NCBI GenBank assembly: GCA_022843305.1
Contig: JALHNX010000006.1
Location: 1-62,741 of the forward strand
Reading direction: 5' to 3'
DNA: 62,741 nt
DNA from: Pyrinomonadaceae bacterium
Lineage (GTDB): Bacteria; Acidobacteriota; Blastocatellia; Pyrinomonadales; Pyrinomonadaceae
Shown: piece after piece, positions 40,591-49,308 of the stretch
How positions within the stretch are numbered: the stretch's first letter is position 1
Layout: each line of letters begins with the position of its first letter
The notes under the pieces: model-generated
Told to the model about the DNA's origin: nothing
The model's input: only the letters and a program-made list of their open reading frames with translations
The model's database searches: none
Translations under genes and position numbers: made by a program

Positions 40591-43203
40591 ATTGATGGCT
40601 GATGAAATAATGTGGCTTTCGTCGAGTTCGACCACAAAACTTTCGGAATTGGATTCAACTGCGCTATCTTCGTCGGTTAAGGACTTCGACTTGATCGGTC
40701 TGACGGAGATCGGTTTCGGTGTTGATGTCGATTGGATTTTCTGTGCCGACTGTTCTTGTTCAGTCTGTAATTTTTCCGTTCTTTGATCTTTCAGCCGTTT
40801 CCGCAGCATTTTCATGTTGTACATGGCTTTGTCGGCAGAAATGATGATCTGGTCGAGCGTCGCGCCGCCGTTCGGGTAAGAAGCCGCGCCGATGCTGATA
40901 CCGACCCGCGCAAATCTTCCGTCGCCGATTGGCAGAACAAAATCACTGACGGCTTTTTCCAGACGCTGGCAAAGTTCTTCGACCGAAATATCTTCGGTTT
41001 CAGGGATAATTGCGACAAATTCGTCGCCGGCGTAACGCGCCAGAAAATCGTAGTCACGAAGCTGTGCGCACATCGCCTTTGAAAGCTCGCGGAGCATTTT
41101 GTCGCCCGCTTTATGCCCGTATGTATCATTGACTGCCTTGAAGCCGTCCAAATCGAGCATCAAAACCTGAAAACTGCTCCGGTTGCGGTCGGCGCGGGCA
41201 ACTTCTTTATCAAATTGAATCTGCAAACTTCGCGCATTCGGCAAACCCGTCATCGGGTCGGTAAAAGCCTTCGTTTCGGTTTCGGCGTGATGGATTGATT
41301 TTGAAATCGCGTCCGAAGCGATCCGCGAAACCGTTTCGAGAAGCCGCAGATGCTCGTCTTCGTAAACTTCCAAAACGCACGAATAAAGCGAAACCGCGCC
41401 GAGCAGTTTTTCGTCAACCATCAGCGGCAGCGAAGCCATCGCCGAATAATCCTGCATAAATTCAAGATTGCTGAACGAAAAATCCAGCCCCGGATTGACA
41501 TTGCAGACCGGCTGACGCTTTTTCAAAACATATCCGGTCGCGCCGTCGCCGGGTTTGACCGTGCGATGAAGCAGCGCCGAAGCATTTTTTCCTTCAACAT
41601 AAACCGCTTTCGCCTCGTTGCCGGTTTCGTCCGAAAGATAAATCACGCAGGTATCATACGGCACGAGTCCGCCGATTTTTTCGGCGAAAAGCGCGAAAGT
41701 ATCTTCCGGATTTAATGACGAACTGAAAATTCTCGCCAGCTCGTAAAGCGTGAAAACTTCACGATTTGCGCGTTTGATCTGTTCGACATAGCTTTTTGAG
41801 TCCGATTCGCTGCTGTGAATAAACGAATCTTCGATACTTTCACTATCTGCCGCGTAAGAAAGTTTTTCGTCGTCAATCGCCGCTTCAAACTTTTTCAGAT
41901 TGCGCAGAAAGACATCAACAACCTTCGGGTCAAACTGCGTTCCCGCGCCGTTGATAAGAAACTTTCGCGCTTCTTCGCGCGAAATCGCCGCCCGGTAAGG
42001 ACGTGCGCCGCGCAGAGTGTCGTATGAATCGGCAACCGATAAAATCCGCGCCGTCAACGGAATGTTCTGTCCCTTCAAGCCCTCGGGATAACCGCTGCCG
42101 TCCCAACATTCGTGATGATATTTGACGGTCGGGATGACCGGATAGCTGAAATTTACCTTTTCGAGAATTGACGCGCCGACCGAAGCGTGAATCTTGGTTT
42201 TTTCCATTTCCGCCGGAGTCAATCTGCCGGGTTTATTCAAAATATGGTCGGGAACGGCGAGTTTTCCGATGTCGTGCAGCAGTGCGCCCGCGTTCAAGGC
42301 TTTTAGTTCATCCGCTGATAATCCCAAAATTTCGCCCAAGCCGACCGCGTAAATCTGTGTTCGCCGGACATGACCGACACCGACCTGATCGCGGGCATCA
42401 ATCGCCGTCGCCAACGCCTCGACCGTCGCCAGATGAATGCGGCTCGCTTCACCGATTTCTTTGGTTTTTTGCTCCAATCTTTTTAAATGGAACTGATACG
42501 CAAAATGACTGACTATCGTTACCGGCAAAACTACAAAGCCAAAGGGTAAACCGAATTCAAGAAATAAAACGTGAAGCAGAAACACCGCGCTTGCCGACAA
42601 AACATAGCCCATTGCCGACCGTAAAAAACTTATCTTCCAGATTTCCCGCTGTGAATTTTTGTCTTCAAAATATAGAAAAAGTGAATTTAAGATTGCCGAT
42701 AAAAGATAATGCGAAGCCGCCATCGCAACGATTGCCGTCATCAGCCACTGCAAAGCAACGGTTTCTCCGGCAACAACGGGCGAGTTAAATCCGGTGAAAC
42801 CATTCAAAACCAGATAGAAAACCGAGCCTGAAACAAAAGTCGCGGAAACGCCGCAAAAAACACCGAACAGCCATCTGAATTTGTTTTTCTGTTCGACGTT
42901 GAACCGGACGAGCGACGAAACCACGGCTAAAAAAACGCCGCCCGGAACACCGAGCCAGATTATTCCCCAAAAAACGACTATTTCCCTTGCCGAAAAATCG
43001 GTCGCCGTTCCGGGAATTCTTACCTGATGCTGATTTGCGAAGACGGATACGGCAAGCGCGACGGCTAAAACTCCGAATTGTTCCAAGGAAAAATCGTTTA
43101 AGTTCAAAGCGGCGAATCCGAGCAAAACAAAGCTTATGCAGAGCATCACCGCCCAATAAATTTTTGATTTCAGATTTTCGCCCGCGAGATTATATTTTTC
43201 CAT
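40588..43203 (-). CDS. HD-GYP/GAF/GGDEF cyclic-di-GMP enzyme with membrane sensor
   Basis: The 871-residue protein has seven or so N-terminal helices (about residues 10-235), an HD-GYP domain with HD at about 310 (GALLHDIGKLAVPDHILNKP) and HHECWDGSGYP, then a GAF domain (about 480-640), and a GGDEF domain. The GGDEF signature is YAGDEF, preceded five residues earlier by an RDYD inhibition site (RxxD). It could therefore both make and hydrolyse cyclic di-GMP. The ATG at 43203 is chosen: GGGAG lies 8 bases upstream, while the GTG at 43224 lies before that site. The tail after the GGDEF (about 60 residues, Ser/Lys/Thr-rich) is disordered. PilZ protein 8666-9031 is a possible receptor. Confidence 0.92.
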   Translation of the reverse strand: MEKYNLAGENLKSKIYWAVMLCISFVLLGFAALNLNDFSLEQFGVLAVALAVSVFANQHQVRIPGTATDFSAREIVVFWGIIWLGVPGGVFLAVVSSLVRFNVEQKNKFRWLFGVFCGVSATFVSGSVFYLVLNGFTGFNSPVVAGETVALQWLMTAIVAMAASHYLLSAILNSLFLYFEDKNSQREIWKISFLRSAMGYVLSASAVFLLHVLFLEFGLPFGFVVLPVTIVSHFAYQFHLKRLEQKTKEIGEASRIHLATVEALATAIDARDQVGVGHVRRTQIYAVGLGEILGLSADELKALNAGALLHDIGKLAVPDHILNKPGRLTPAEMEKTKIHASVGASILEKVNFSYPVIPTVKYHHECWDGSGYPEGLKGQNIPLTARILSVADSYDTLRGARPYRAAISREEARKFLINGAGTQFDPKVVDVFLRNLKKFEAAIDDEKLSYAADSESIEDSFIHSSESDSKSYVEQIKRANREVFTLYELARIFSSSLNPEDTFALFAEKIGGLVPYDTCVIYLSDETGNEAKAVYVEGKNASALLHRTVKPGDGATGYVLKKRQPVCNVNPGLDFSFSNLEFMQDYSAMASLPLMVDEKLLGAVSLYSCVLEVYEDEHLRLLETVSRIASDAISKSIHHAETETKAFTDPMTGLPNARSLQIQFDKEVARADRNRSSFQVLMLDLDGFKAVNDTYGHKAGDKMLRELSKAMCAQLRDYDFLARYAGDEFVAIIPETEDISVEELCQRLEKAVSDFVLPIGDGRFARVGISIGAASYPNGGATLDQIIISADKAMYNMKMLRKRLKDQRTEKLQTEQEQSAQKIQSTSTPKPISVRPIKSKSLTDEDSAVESNSESFVVELDESHIISSAIN

Positions 43204-43211
43204 TCTCATTT

Positions 43212-43323
43212 CTCCCAAAACCACAGAGAATCATTCAATTCAGGTATTGGGAGTTTTAACTTTCGGAAACCACCGAAAGCAAAAATACAAAGACATCATT
43301 TTTCGTGCCAAACCGTGAAAAAT
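43212..43323 (-). promoter_or_regulatory. Shine-Dalgarno-sequestering leader of the HD-GYP/GGDEF gene
   Basis: On the minus-strand mRNA, CTCCCAA (43253-43247) pairs exactly with TTGGGAG (43218-43212), which contains the gene's own ribosome-binding site. Upstream are two more hairpins: CTTTCGG/CCGAAAG at 43260-43266 and 43273-43279, and ATTTTTC/GAAAAAT at 43298-43304 and 43317-43323. Three stems in a row with the last hiding the ribosome site is the layout of a translational switch. It does not match the GEMM riboswitch consensus as far as I can judge. The remaining gap to 43720 shows no gene. Confidence 0.45.
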
Positions 43324-43720
43324 GAAATAGTTACGCATTTATTGAAAAAATTATAAAGAGCTTAAATTTAGCGGCTCGGAATCGGTCAGTTTGGCAACTC
43401 AAAATGACCTGATTCAGTCAAAATGAATGTCGAAATCAGATTCCGCGTTAAATATTTTTAATTGAAATTCGACGCACAGCCGATAAAGTTTTATTCAAAA
43501 TCGAAATTTTCGGTTAAATTAAAAGAGATTTTGAGATAAAATGAAGTTTAAGTTAATTCCAAAGAGAATTCAGACCGCAGAACTCAGAGAAGTTTATTTT
43601 CTCTAATTGTTCATTCTAAATTAAATAGCTGTCAAAAAGCAATATTTTTTGCAGCGTGGAAAATTTCTCTTTTTCGTTATTGCCGGACGCGAAAGATTAT
43701 GGAGTTTTGAAATTTGTAAT

Positions 43721-44737
43721 ATGGTTTTAGATTTCAGAAGCACAAACCGGAAATTAAAAAACAGCCGGAAATCGTCTATTTTAACTTTTTGTATTATTCG
43801 TCCGACGGTTTTGAGCCTGATCCTAACCGCACTTTCGTTTGCGGTTTTCGGACAGGCTTCGGACGACGTAATCCGTGTAGATACGGAACTTATCGCTTTT
43901 GAAGTGACGGTTTCGGACAAAGACGGAAAACCCGTGCGCGGGCTTAACGCAAAGGATTTCAAGCTGTTTGAAAACGGGGTTGAGCGCGAGATTGATTTTT
44001 TTGAACCCGTCCGCCGGCAAAACGAAAATCGTCCGCTCTCGATCGTTTTCGCGCTCGATGTTTCGGGCAGTATGACGGCGCAGGAGCTTGTTCAATTGCA
44101 AGCGGCAATGCAGCAATTCGTTAAACGATTAGCTGATTATAATTCGTATTTCGCCGTGATGACCTTCGGAATGAAGGTCAAGACGGTTCAATCTTTTACA
44201 AACAAACCGCAAAAACTCGAAAAGACTTTTGAAAAAATCCTGCGCGATCAGGACGGACTTTCGACACACGCTTACGACGCGGTTGACGAAGCCGTCCGAA
44301 TGCTCCACAAAAAATCTCCGCGAACGATCAAAAATCAATTACCGAAACGCGCCGTGATTTTAATAACGGACGGTTTTCCGGTCGGCGACATCGTTTCGCC
44401 GAAAACCGTCATTGAACGCGCAAACGAAGCGGAAACAACGGTTTACTCGATTCTTTTACCTTCTTTTTCGCGTTTGCAGGGAACAAAAAAACCGCTTCTG
44501 ACGCTTTTGGAAGCGAGCGGTTTGGTTGATAAAACAGGCGGCAAAACGTTCTACGTCAACGAAAACAATTTCGAGCCGCTCTTTAAAAGTTTGGAAGAGG
44601 AAATCACTTCGTCTTACGTGCTGGCTTTTTATCCGAAAACCGAAACCCGCAAAGACGGAAAATTTAACGAAGTTCGGATCGAAACGCCGAACAACTTTAA
44701 AATCAGACAAAACCGCACCGGATACCAATTAAAATAA
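43721..44737 (+). CDS. Secreted VWA-domain protein (acidobacterial VWFA-related type)
   Basis: The 338-residue product has a signal peptide or anchor (helix SLILTALSFAVFGQ). A short N-terminal beta domain follows (IRVDTELIAFEVTVSDKDGK and VRGLNAKDFKLFENGVEREI), as in the VWFA-related proteins that are abundant in acidobacteria. The VWA domain (about residues 90-290) has the metal-ion site DVSGSM and ILITDGFPVGD. It ends with SYVLAFYPKTETRKDGKFNE. VWA domains mediate protein contacts; partners are unknown. The ATG at 43721 is used because the frame upstream to 43649 adds no signal-peptide feature. The gene is convergent with the LysW-like gene across a palindrome. Confidence 0.82.
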   Translation: MVLDFRSTNRKLKNSRKSSILTFCIIRPTVLSLILTALSFAVFGQASDDVIRVDTELIAFEVTVSDKDGKPVRGLNAKDFKLFENGVEREIDFFEPVRRQNENRPLSIVFALDVSGSMTAQELVQLQAAMQQFVKRLADYNSYFAVMTFGMKVKTVQSFTNKPQKLEKTFEKILRDQDGLSTHAYDAVDEAVRMLHKKSPRTIKNQLPKRAVILITDGFPVGDIVSPKTVIERANEAETTVYSILLPSFSRLQGTKKPLLTLLEASGLVDKTGGKTFYVNENNFEPLFKSLEEEITSSYVLAFYPKTETRKDGKFNEVRIETPNNFKIRQNRTGYQLK

Positions 44738-44740
44738 GTG

Positions 44741-44806
44741 ATGAAGGCGGAATGATGAATGATGAATTTGTATCTATAAATTCATCATTCATCATTCCGC
44801 CTTCAT
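44741..44806. repeat. Perfect 29-base-arm palindrome, ATGATGA family
   Basis: ATGAAGGCGGAATGATGAAT (starting 44741, 29 bases to 44769) is exactly reverse-complemented by 44778-44806, with an 8-base loop. Inside the arms the word ATGATGA repeats. It lies between the convergent VWA and LysW-like genes and should act as a two-way terminator. The arms have no mismatch, implying recent origin or active maintenance. Confidence 0.93.
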
Positions 44807-44811
44807 CCTTT

Positions 44812-45003
44812 CTAAAACCGCTCTTCTTCTTCGAGATCGTCGTCCAGATCGTTACTGCCTTCATAAAGGTCGAGTTCAATCGGGTCAAGCCCGACGACTT
44901 CCAAATCCGCACCGCATTCATCACAGGAAACAACGTCGCCTTGTTCGGAATCGGCATCTACGTAAACTTCTTCATCACATTCAGGGCAAACTGCTGTCGG
45001 CAT
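44812..45003 (-). CDS. LysW-like zinc-ribbon mini-protein
   Basis: The 63-residue acidic protein opens MPTAVCPECDEEVYVDADSE and has a second knuckle VVSCDECGADLEVVGLDP; C6, C9, C27 and C30 form a zinc ribbon. This is the LysW layout: LysW carries alpha-aminoadipate (or glutamate) on its C-terminal glutamate during lysine or arginine synthesis. Canonical LysW ends EDWGE; this one ends LEEEERF, so the terminal acceptor is different and a carrier role is not proven. No LysX, LysZ or LysJ gene is in the window. It may instead be a general zinc-ribbon protein. Confidence 0.65.
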   Translation of the reverse strand: MPTAVCPECDEEVYVDADSEQGDVVSCDECGADLEVVGLDPIELDLYEGSNDLDDDLEEEERF

Positions 45004-45210
45004 TATTTTCTCTCCAAAATCTTTTTATAAATTTAATCTTCGTTTCGCTTAAAGTTCCGGGAAACCGCAAACACGATAGTAAAAATCTACCTTGTTTCCC
45101 CTTTATTTAGCAAATTTTTTAAATAAATTGCTGAACCTAATTTGTTTTCAGCTTTCAACTATTAGATATTATGGATTGATATTTCAAAATTCAAATCCAT
45201 AAGTTCAAAA

Positions 45211-46146
45211 ATGCGCTTTCCTTTCAAATTAGCTGAAAACAAAGAGTTTGATGTCGTCGGTTTCGGCACGAACGCGGTTGATTATTTAATCATCGTGCCT
45301 GAATATCCGGCGTATAACTCGAAAATCGAATTAACCGACTACGTGCAGGCGGCGGGCGGCGAGATTGCGACGACGACCGTCGGCTTGCGGCGTTTAGGCG
45401 CGCGAACGGCTTACGTCGGGCGTTTCGGCGACGACAAGGAAGGCGATTTCGGTTTGCAGACTTTGCGCAACGAAGGCGTTGATGTAAGTTTTGCCGAACA
45501 GATCGAAACTGCGCGGACACAGATCGCCTTTATCGTCATTGACGAGCGCAGCGGCGAGCGGACGGTTATCTGGAAACGCGACAAAAAGCTGGCTTACACG
45601 GAAAAAGACGCGCCCGTGGAAATCGCCGCACGCGGACGCATTCTGCATTTTACACCGCACGACGCGCGGGCTTGTCTCGAAATGGCGCGTGCCGCCAAAA
45701 ACGCGGGCGCGATTGTTTCGATTGACATAGATAATATTTTTGAAGGCATCGAAGACGTTTTGCCGCTTGTGGACATTTTTGTTTCGTCCGCCGAATTCCC
45801 CGAAAAACTGGTCGGAATCAACGATAAAAAAACCGCCTTGCGCGAAATAAAATCGCGTTACGGCTGTGCGGTTGTCGGGATGACGCTGGGCGAAACCGGC
45901 TCGCTTCTGCTTTGCGAGAACGAATTCATCCGCACCGACGGATTTGAAGTCCCGAACGGCTGCAAGGACACGACCGGCGCGGGCGATTCGTTTCGCGTCG
46001 GGCTTCTCTACGGCGTTTTGCAGGGCAAATCGGTCGAAGAAAGTGCAAGAATGGCAAACGCCGTCGCCGCCCTCAAATGCCGCGCGGTCGGTGCGCGAAC
46101 TTCTTTGCCCGATGAAAAGGAATTGTTTAATTTGCTTTCGCAGTAA
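45211..46146 (+). CDS. PfkB-family carbohydrate kinase
   Basis: The 311-residue ribokinase-fold enzyme contains FDVVGFGTNAVDYLIIVPEY at the N-terminus (the second glycine-rich strand) and AAGGEIATTTVGLRRLGARTA with the substrate-binding GG. Toward the C-terminus is the family signature KDTTGAGDSFRVGLLYGVLQ, where the Asp of GAGD is the catalytic base and the GAG forms the anion hole. Typical substrates are ribose, fructose, adenosine or other sugars or nucleosides; none can be picked here. It begins with a short segment MRFPFKLAENKEF before the fold. Its neighbours (LysW-like protein and CBM9-like protein) give no clear context. Confidence 0.87.
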   Translation: MRFPFKLAENKEFDVVGFGTNAVDYLIIVPEYPAYNSKIELTDYVQAAGGEIATTTVGLRRLGARTAYVGRFGDDKEGDFGLQTLRNEGVDVSFAEQIETARTQIAFIVIDERSGERTVIWKRDKKLAYTEKDAPVEIAARGRILHFTPHDARACLEMARAAKNAGAIVSIDIDNIFEGIEDVLPLVDIFVSSAEFPEKLVGINDKKTALREIKSRYGCAVVGMTLGETGSLLLCENEFIRTDGFEVPNGCKDTTGAGDSFRVGLLYGVLQGKSVEESARMANAVAALKCRAVGARTSLPDEKELFNLLSQ

Positions 46147-46151
46147 GGTTG

Positions 46152-46206
46152 GACAAACTTCAGTTTGTCGCATATTCCGCAAACAGACGACAAACTCAAG
46201 TTTGTC
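46152..46206. repeat. Paired hairpins of the AAACT-AGTTTG family (copy 2)
   Basis: GACAAACTTCAGTTTGTC (46152-46169) and GACAAACTCAAGTTTGTC (46189-46206) are direct repeats of one near-perfect hairpin, spaced by 19 bases. They occupy the gap between the convergent kinase and CBM9-like genes. The first hairpin core also occurs at 12953-13016. Confidence 0.85.
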
Positions 46207-46211
46207 GCACT

Positions 46212-46928
46212 TTACTTTACAAACACAAATTCGCCGAATTTTTCGGGAACGTGAAAAGCAGGCTGATTCGTCAAAGTCGGCGACCACGCCAGATAACCGC
46301 GCGTTTCGCCCGTTCCGACACAGCGAAAAATGTTTCCGAGCCAGACATCGTCCGCTTTCGGAGTTTTGCCGAATGCCTGCCATTCAACCTTTATCGCCAT
46401 CCAAACTTTGTCTTTTTCGATTTTTGCGAAAGACTTCATACCCGACGCGTAATCCCAATCGGTAATTCTTTCATTAATTTTTTGATGAATTCCCAGATCA
46501 ATCCATTCACCGTTCGGGGCGATCTCAAACTCGAAATATTTGCGCGGTTCTTCTTTATTCGGCGCGAGAAAAATCTCGCAAACGTCTCTGTCCCAAAGCC
46601 TGTGCGTTTTTGCCGCTAAATTCGGCGTTTCGCTGACAACCAAAGGTTCGCTTTGATTTGCTTCAAACCGCACGTAAATCGCCGCGTCAGACCACAAAAG
46701 TTTCGCCTTAAACTGCCTGCTTTCGGGCGCGTTCTCGCCCGACCAGTATTTATCAACCGAAGCGGTTTCCGCCTTTTCCCAAGCTTTATTTTCAAGCTCG
46801 ATGACAGAAAAATCTTCTTTGATATAAGCGATTTTGATTTTGTAATTCATTTTGGATTGCGCGTTTGAATACGAAATAACAGTCAAGACACAAACTGTCA
46901 GCAACAAAATAGAATTGACGTTTTTCAT
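46212..46928 (-). CDS. Secreted carbohydrate-binding family 9-like protein
   Basis: The 238-residue product has a signal peptide (MKNVNSILLLTVCVLTVISY, cut near SNAQ). The mature part is a single CBM9-like beta sandwich: KAWEKAETASVDKYW near the start, then LLWSDAAIYVRFEANQSEPL, RLWDRDVCEIFLAPNKEEPR and YFEFEIAPNGEWIDLGIHQK. The last quarter has WMAIKVEWQAFGKTPKADDV and ends in a strand with YLAWSPTLTNQPAFHVPE. In CBM9-like proteins of this type the D-RDV-E segment contributes to the metal or sugar site. Ligand unknown; xylan or other polysaccharide binding is plausible. It is monocistronic. Confidence 0.82.
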   Translation of the reverse strand: MKNVNSILLLTVCVLTVISYSNAQSKMNYKIKIAYIKEDFSVIELENKAWEKAETASVDKYWSGENAPESRQFKAKLLWSDAAIYVRFEANQSEPLVVSETPNLAAKTHRLWDRDVCEIFLAPNKEEPRKYFEFEIAPNGEWIDLGIHQKINERITDWDYASGMKSFAKIEKDKVWMAIKVEWQAFGKTPKADDVWLGNIFRCVGTGETRGYLAWSPTLTNQPAFHVPEKFGEFVFVK

Positions 46929-47198
46929 AGCTGATGATTAAACGCCAATTCTACCGAAAATTCAAATTTAAATTTATTTCCCTGACGATCGTTCGTTTCG
47001 ATACAAACTTTGATCATAGCCGAAAAAAAATTACGTTTCTATGACGAGCGTCACAGCAGAACGAGTAAAATTTTGTGATTATATTCACAAAGCAGTCAAA
47101 CGCTTTGGATAGATTTAAAACAATTAGGTTCTAAAGACTATCGCCACCCCCGATCAAGCATCACCCCCGATGAAATTTTTAACGGGAGGAAAACTGCA

Positions 47199-49205
47199 GT
47201 GAAAGCAGAACATATTAGAACCAAACTCGGTCATACCTTTGGGAAAAATAAACATAAAAATATAATTCGTAAATTCAGCGTGCTTCTATTTGTCGCGGCT
47301 TGCGCTCTGTTGATTTTGACGGTGAGCGTTTCGGCGAACGTACCGCCGGTTTACAGTCTTCAATTTCTCGGCGAAGGCTCGCCGTCGGCGATCAATAATA
47401 ACAATGTCGTTGTCGGAAGAAGAATCAGCGGCAATAATTACACGCCGTTGGTGAGCGAAAACGGCGCGGCGTGGACGGTTTTGCCTGTTCCGGCAGGCGC
47501 GATGACCGTTTTTCCGACCGATGTCAACGACAGCGGCGTGATCGTCGGCGTTTCGTACGATACGTCATGGAATCCGGTTGCCGTGCGCTGGACAAAGGGC
47601 AAAGGCGGCGTTTACGCGGTCGAAATTCTGCCGCGTCTAGCAGGAAATACTTCTTCCTATGCGACGGGAATCAACAATCTCGGACAGATCATCGGCGCAC
47701 GCGGCTCGCTCGGATATGTGCCGACGGGAACGGGCTGGGTTTACAGCGACGCGAACGGTTTGATTGATCTGGTCAGTTATAACTTTTGGGTGTACCCGAT
47801 TGCCATTAACAACAACGGAATAATCATCGGCGGACAGGAACGATTGAATCTCACCACCGGACAGGTTGACGTGATCGGGCAGGGACCGTCGAATTACAAC
47901 GCAATCGGCGGCGTATCAATCAACGACAACGGATTTATTGCGGGAACAGGAACTTTGCGTTCATCGTCGCTCAATATCGTTTCGCTCTTTCGATATGAAG
48001 GCACAACGGGCTGGCGTTATCTGACCGGAACGAGTCGTTGGACGGTTGCGTCGAGCATCAACAATCTCGGCGACATCGGTTTCGGCGAACTCGGCGCGGG
48101 ATTATATCTCGACGGGCTCGGCATTTACGCGGTCGGCAGTCTGCTCGATCCCGTCGTTACGGGGCAGGGCTGGACGATTACCGGAAGCAGCGCGTTAATC
48201 AACGATTTACGGTCAGTAACGACCATCGGACGAAACTCGGTAACGGGACAAACAGGCGGCGTTTTGCTGACGACCGCCGGAAGTCTTCCGCCGCCGACCG
48301 CGCCTGCCAATCTGCAAGGCGTTTCGCATCCGGCAACGCGGATGGAGCCATATAATTCGATCAATCTGACGTGGCAAAACACGAGTGTTTTGACGCGCGG
48401 CTACGAACTTCAACGCCGTGAATTAAATTCAAACAATTGGATCACGCTGTCGCTGACACCGCCCGGAACAATGACGAATCACACGGATACAACGGTCGGC
48501 GTGAATATTACATACGAATACCGCGTCCGCGCCGTCGGACTCGGCGGCAACAGCCCTTGGTCAGACAGCGTGACGGTTACTTCGCCGCCGACGCCGCTCG
48601 ACACCACGCCGCCGGTCGTGACGATTTTAAATCCGACGGACGGCGCGAACGTTTCGGGCATCGTGCCGGTTTCAGCACAGGCGACCGACAACGTGGCGGT
48701 CGAATATCTCGAAATCAGTTTCTGGAATCAATATCTCGGTCAGGAGGTGATTCTCGGTTCGGTTTCAAACGCGGGTTCGCTGAGTGTTAATTGGGACACG
48801 CGCGGACTGACTCCGGCGACTTATCGTTTGCGAGCTTTTGCCTACGATACGCTCGGAAATTGGACAAACCGCGATATTTCGGTCAATGTCTTGGCATCAA
48901 CACCGCTGAACGTCTTGCGCGTCAGCAATATTTCGCTGACAGCTACAGGTGCGACGATCGTCGGACGCGTGACCGTGCGCGACCGCAACGGCAGAAACGT
49001 GCGCGGCGTGCAGGTAACGGGCGAATGGCTTTTGCCGAACGGAAGCATCGAAACGGCAATTGCGTCAACAAATTCGCTCGGTTACGCCTATTTTACGACG
49101 CGTTCGGGAAGCGGAACATTCACGCTTCGCATCACCAACGCCTCTAAACCCGGCTACACCTTTGACGCGGCAAACAGTGTCCTGACAAAAAGTATCACGC
49201 GGTAA
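47199..49205 (+). CDS. Large secreted HAF-repeat / FN3 / Ig-like protein
   Basis: The 668-residue product starts with GTG, because GGGAGG lies 9 bases upstream, and has a membrane signal (about residues 28-47, LLFVAACALLILTVSVSA). The N-terminal half (about 50-350) repeats motifs of the HAF kind, such as SAINNNNVVVGRRI, DVNDSGVIVGVSYD, GINNLGQIIGARG, AINNNGIIIGGQE and SINDNGFIAGTG, a beta-propeller-like array. It is followed by a fibronectin type III domain (about 370-455, ending YRVRAVGLGGNSPWSDSVTV) and an Ig-like domain (about 460-560, VTILNPTDGANVSGIVPVSA). The end resembles a carboxypeptidase-regulatory-like or adhesion domain. It is likely cell-surface; no catalytic site is seen. Just upstream (47147-47177) the word CACCCCCGAT occurs twice. 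Confidence 0.82.
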   Translation: MKAEHIRTKLGHTFGKNKHKNIIRKFSVLLFVAACALLILTVSVSANVPPVYSLQFLGEGSPSAINNNNVVVGRRISGNNYTPLVSENGAAWTVLPVPAGAMTVFPTDVNDSGVIVGVSYDTSWNPVAVRWTKGKGGVYAVEILPRLAGNTSSYATGINNLGQIIGARGSLGYVPTGTGWVYSDANGLIDLVSYNFWVYPIAINNNGIIIGGQERLNLTTGQVDVIGQGPSNYNAIGGVSINDNGFIAGTGTLRSSSLNIVSLFRYEGTTGWRYLTGTSRWTVASSINNLGDIGFGELGAGLYLDGLGIYAVGSLLDPVVTGQGWTITGSSALINDLRSVTTIGRNSVTGQTGGVLLTTAGSLPPPTAPANLQGVSHPATRMEPYNSINLTWQNTSVLTRGYELQRRELNSNNWITLSLTPPGTMTNHTDTTVGVNITYEYRVRAVGLGGNSPWSDSVTVTSPPTPLDTTPPVVTILNPTDGANVSGIVPVSAQATDNVAVEYLEISFWNQYLGQEVILGSVSNAGSLSVNWDTRGLTPATYRLRAFAYDTLGNWTNRDISVNVLASTPLNVLRVSNISLTATGATIVGRVTVRDRNGRNVRGVQVTGEWLLPNGSIETAIASTNSLGYAYFTTRSGSGTFTLRITNASKPGYTFDAANSVLTKSITR

Positions 49206-49206
49206 A

Positions 49207-49255
49207 TAAAAAAGGCGCGCCCGAATAAATTCAACATTCGGGTGCGCCTTTTTTA
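49207..49255 (+). terminator. Strong bidirectional terminator
   Basis: AAAAAAGGCGCGCCCGAAT pairs with ATTCGGGTGCGCCTTTTTT (one G-T mismatch) around a 9-base loop. It begins one base after the stop of the HAF-repeat gene. Confidence 0.9.
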
Positions 49256-49260
49256 TTCAT

Positions 49261-49304
49261 AAATTACAAACTTTCCCTTTTTCACAGCGAAAAGTTTGTA
49301 ATTT
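49261..49304 (-). terminator. Second hairpin, terminator of the UbiB-like gene
   Basis: AAATTACAAACTTT (49261-49274) pairs exactly with AAAGTTTGTAATTT (49291-49304). It lies 5 bases past the stop of the minus-strand UbiB-like gene, so each of the convergent genes has its own hairpin. Confidence 0.8.
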
Positions 49305-49308
49305 GTCT

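Noticed and set aside
43203..43323. GEMM (cyclic-di-GMP-I) riboswitch before the GGDEF gene
   Set aside because: The conserved core blocks of GEMM are not present; only simple hairpins and the sequestering stem are seen.
45394..46383. 329-codon minus-strand frame across the PfkB gene
   Set aside because: It spans a conserved kinase gene and an intergenic palindrome; composition is that of an antisense shadow.
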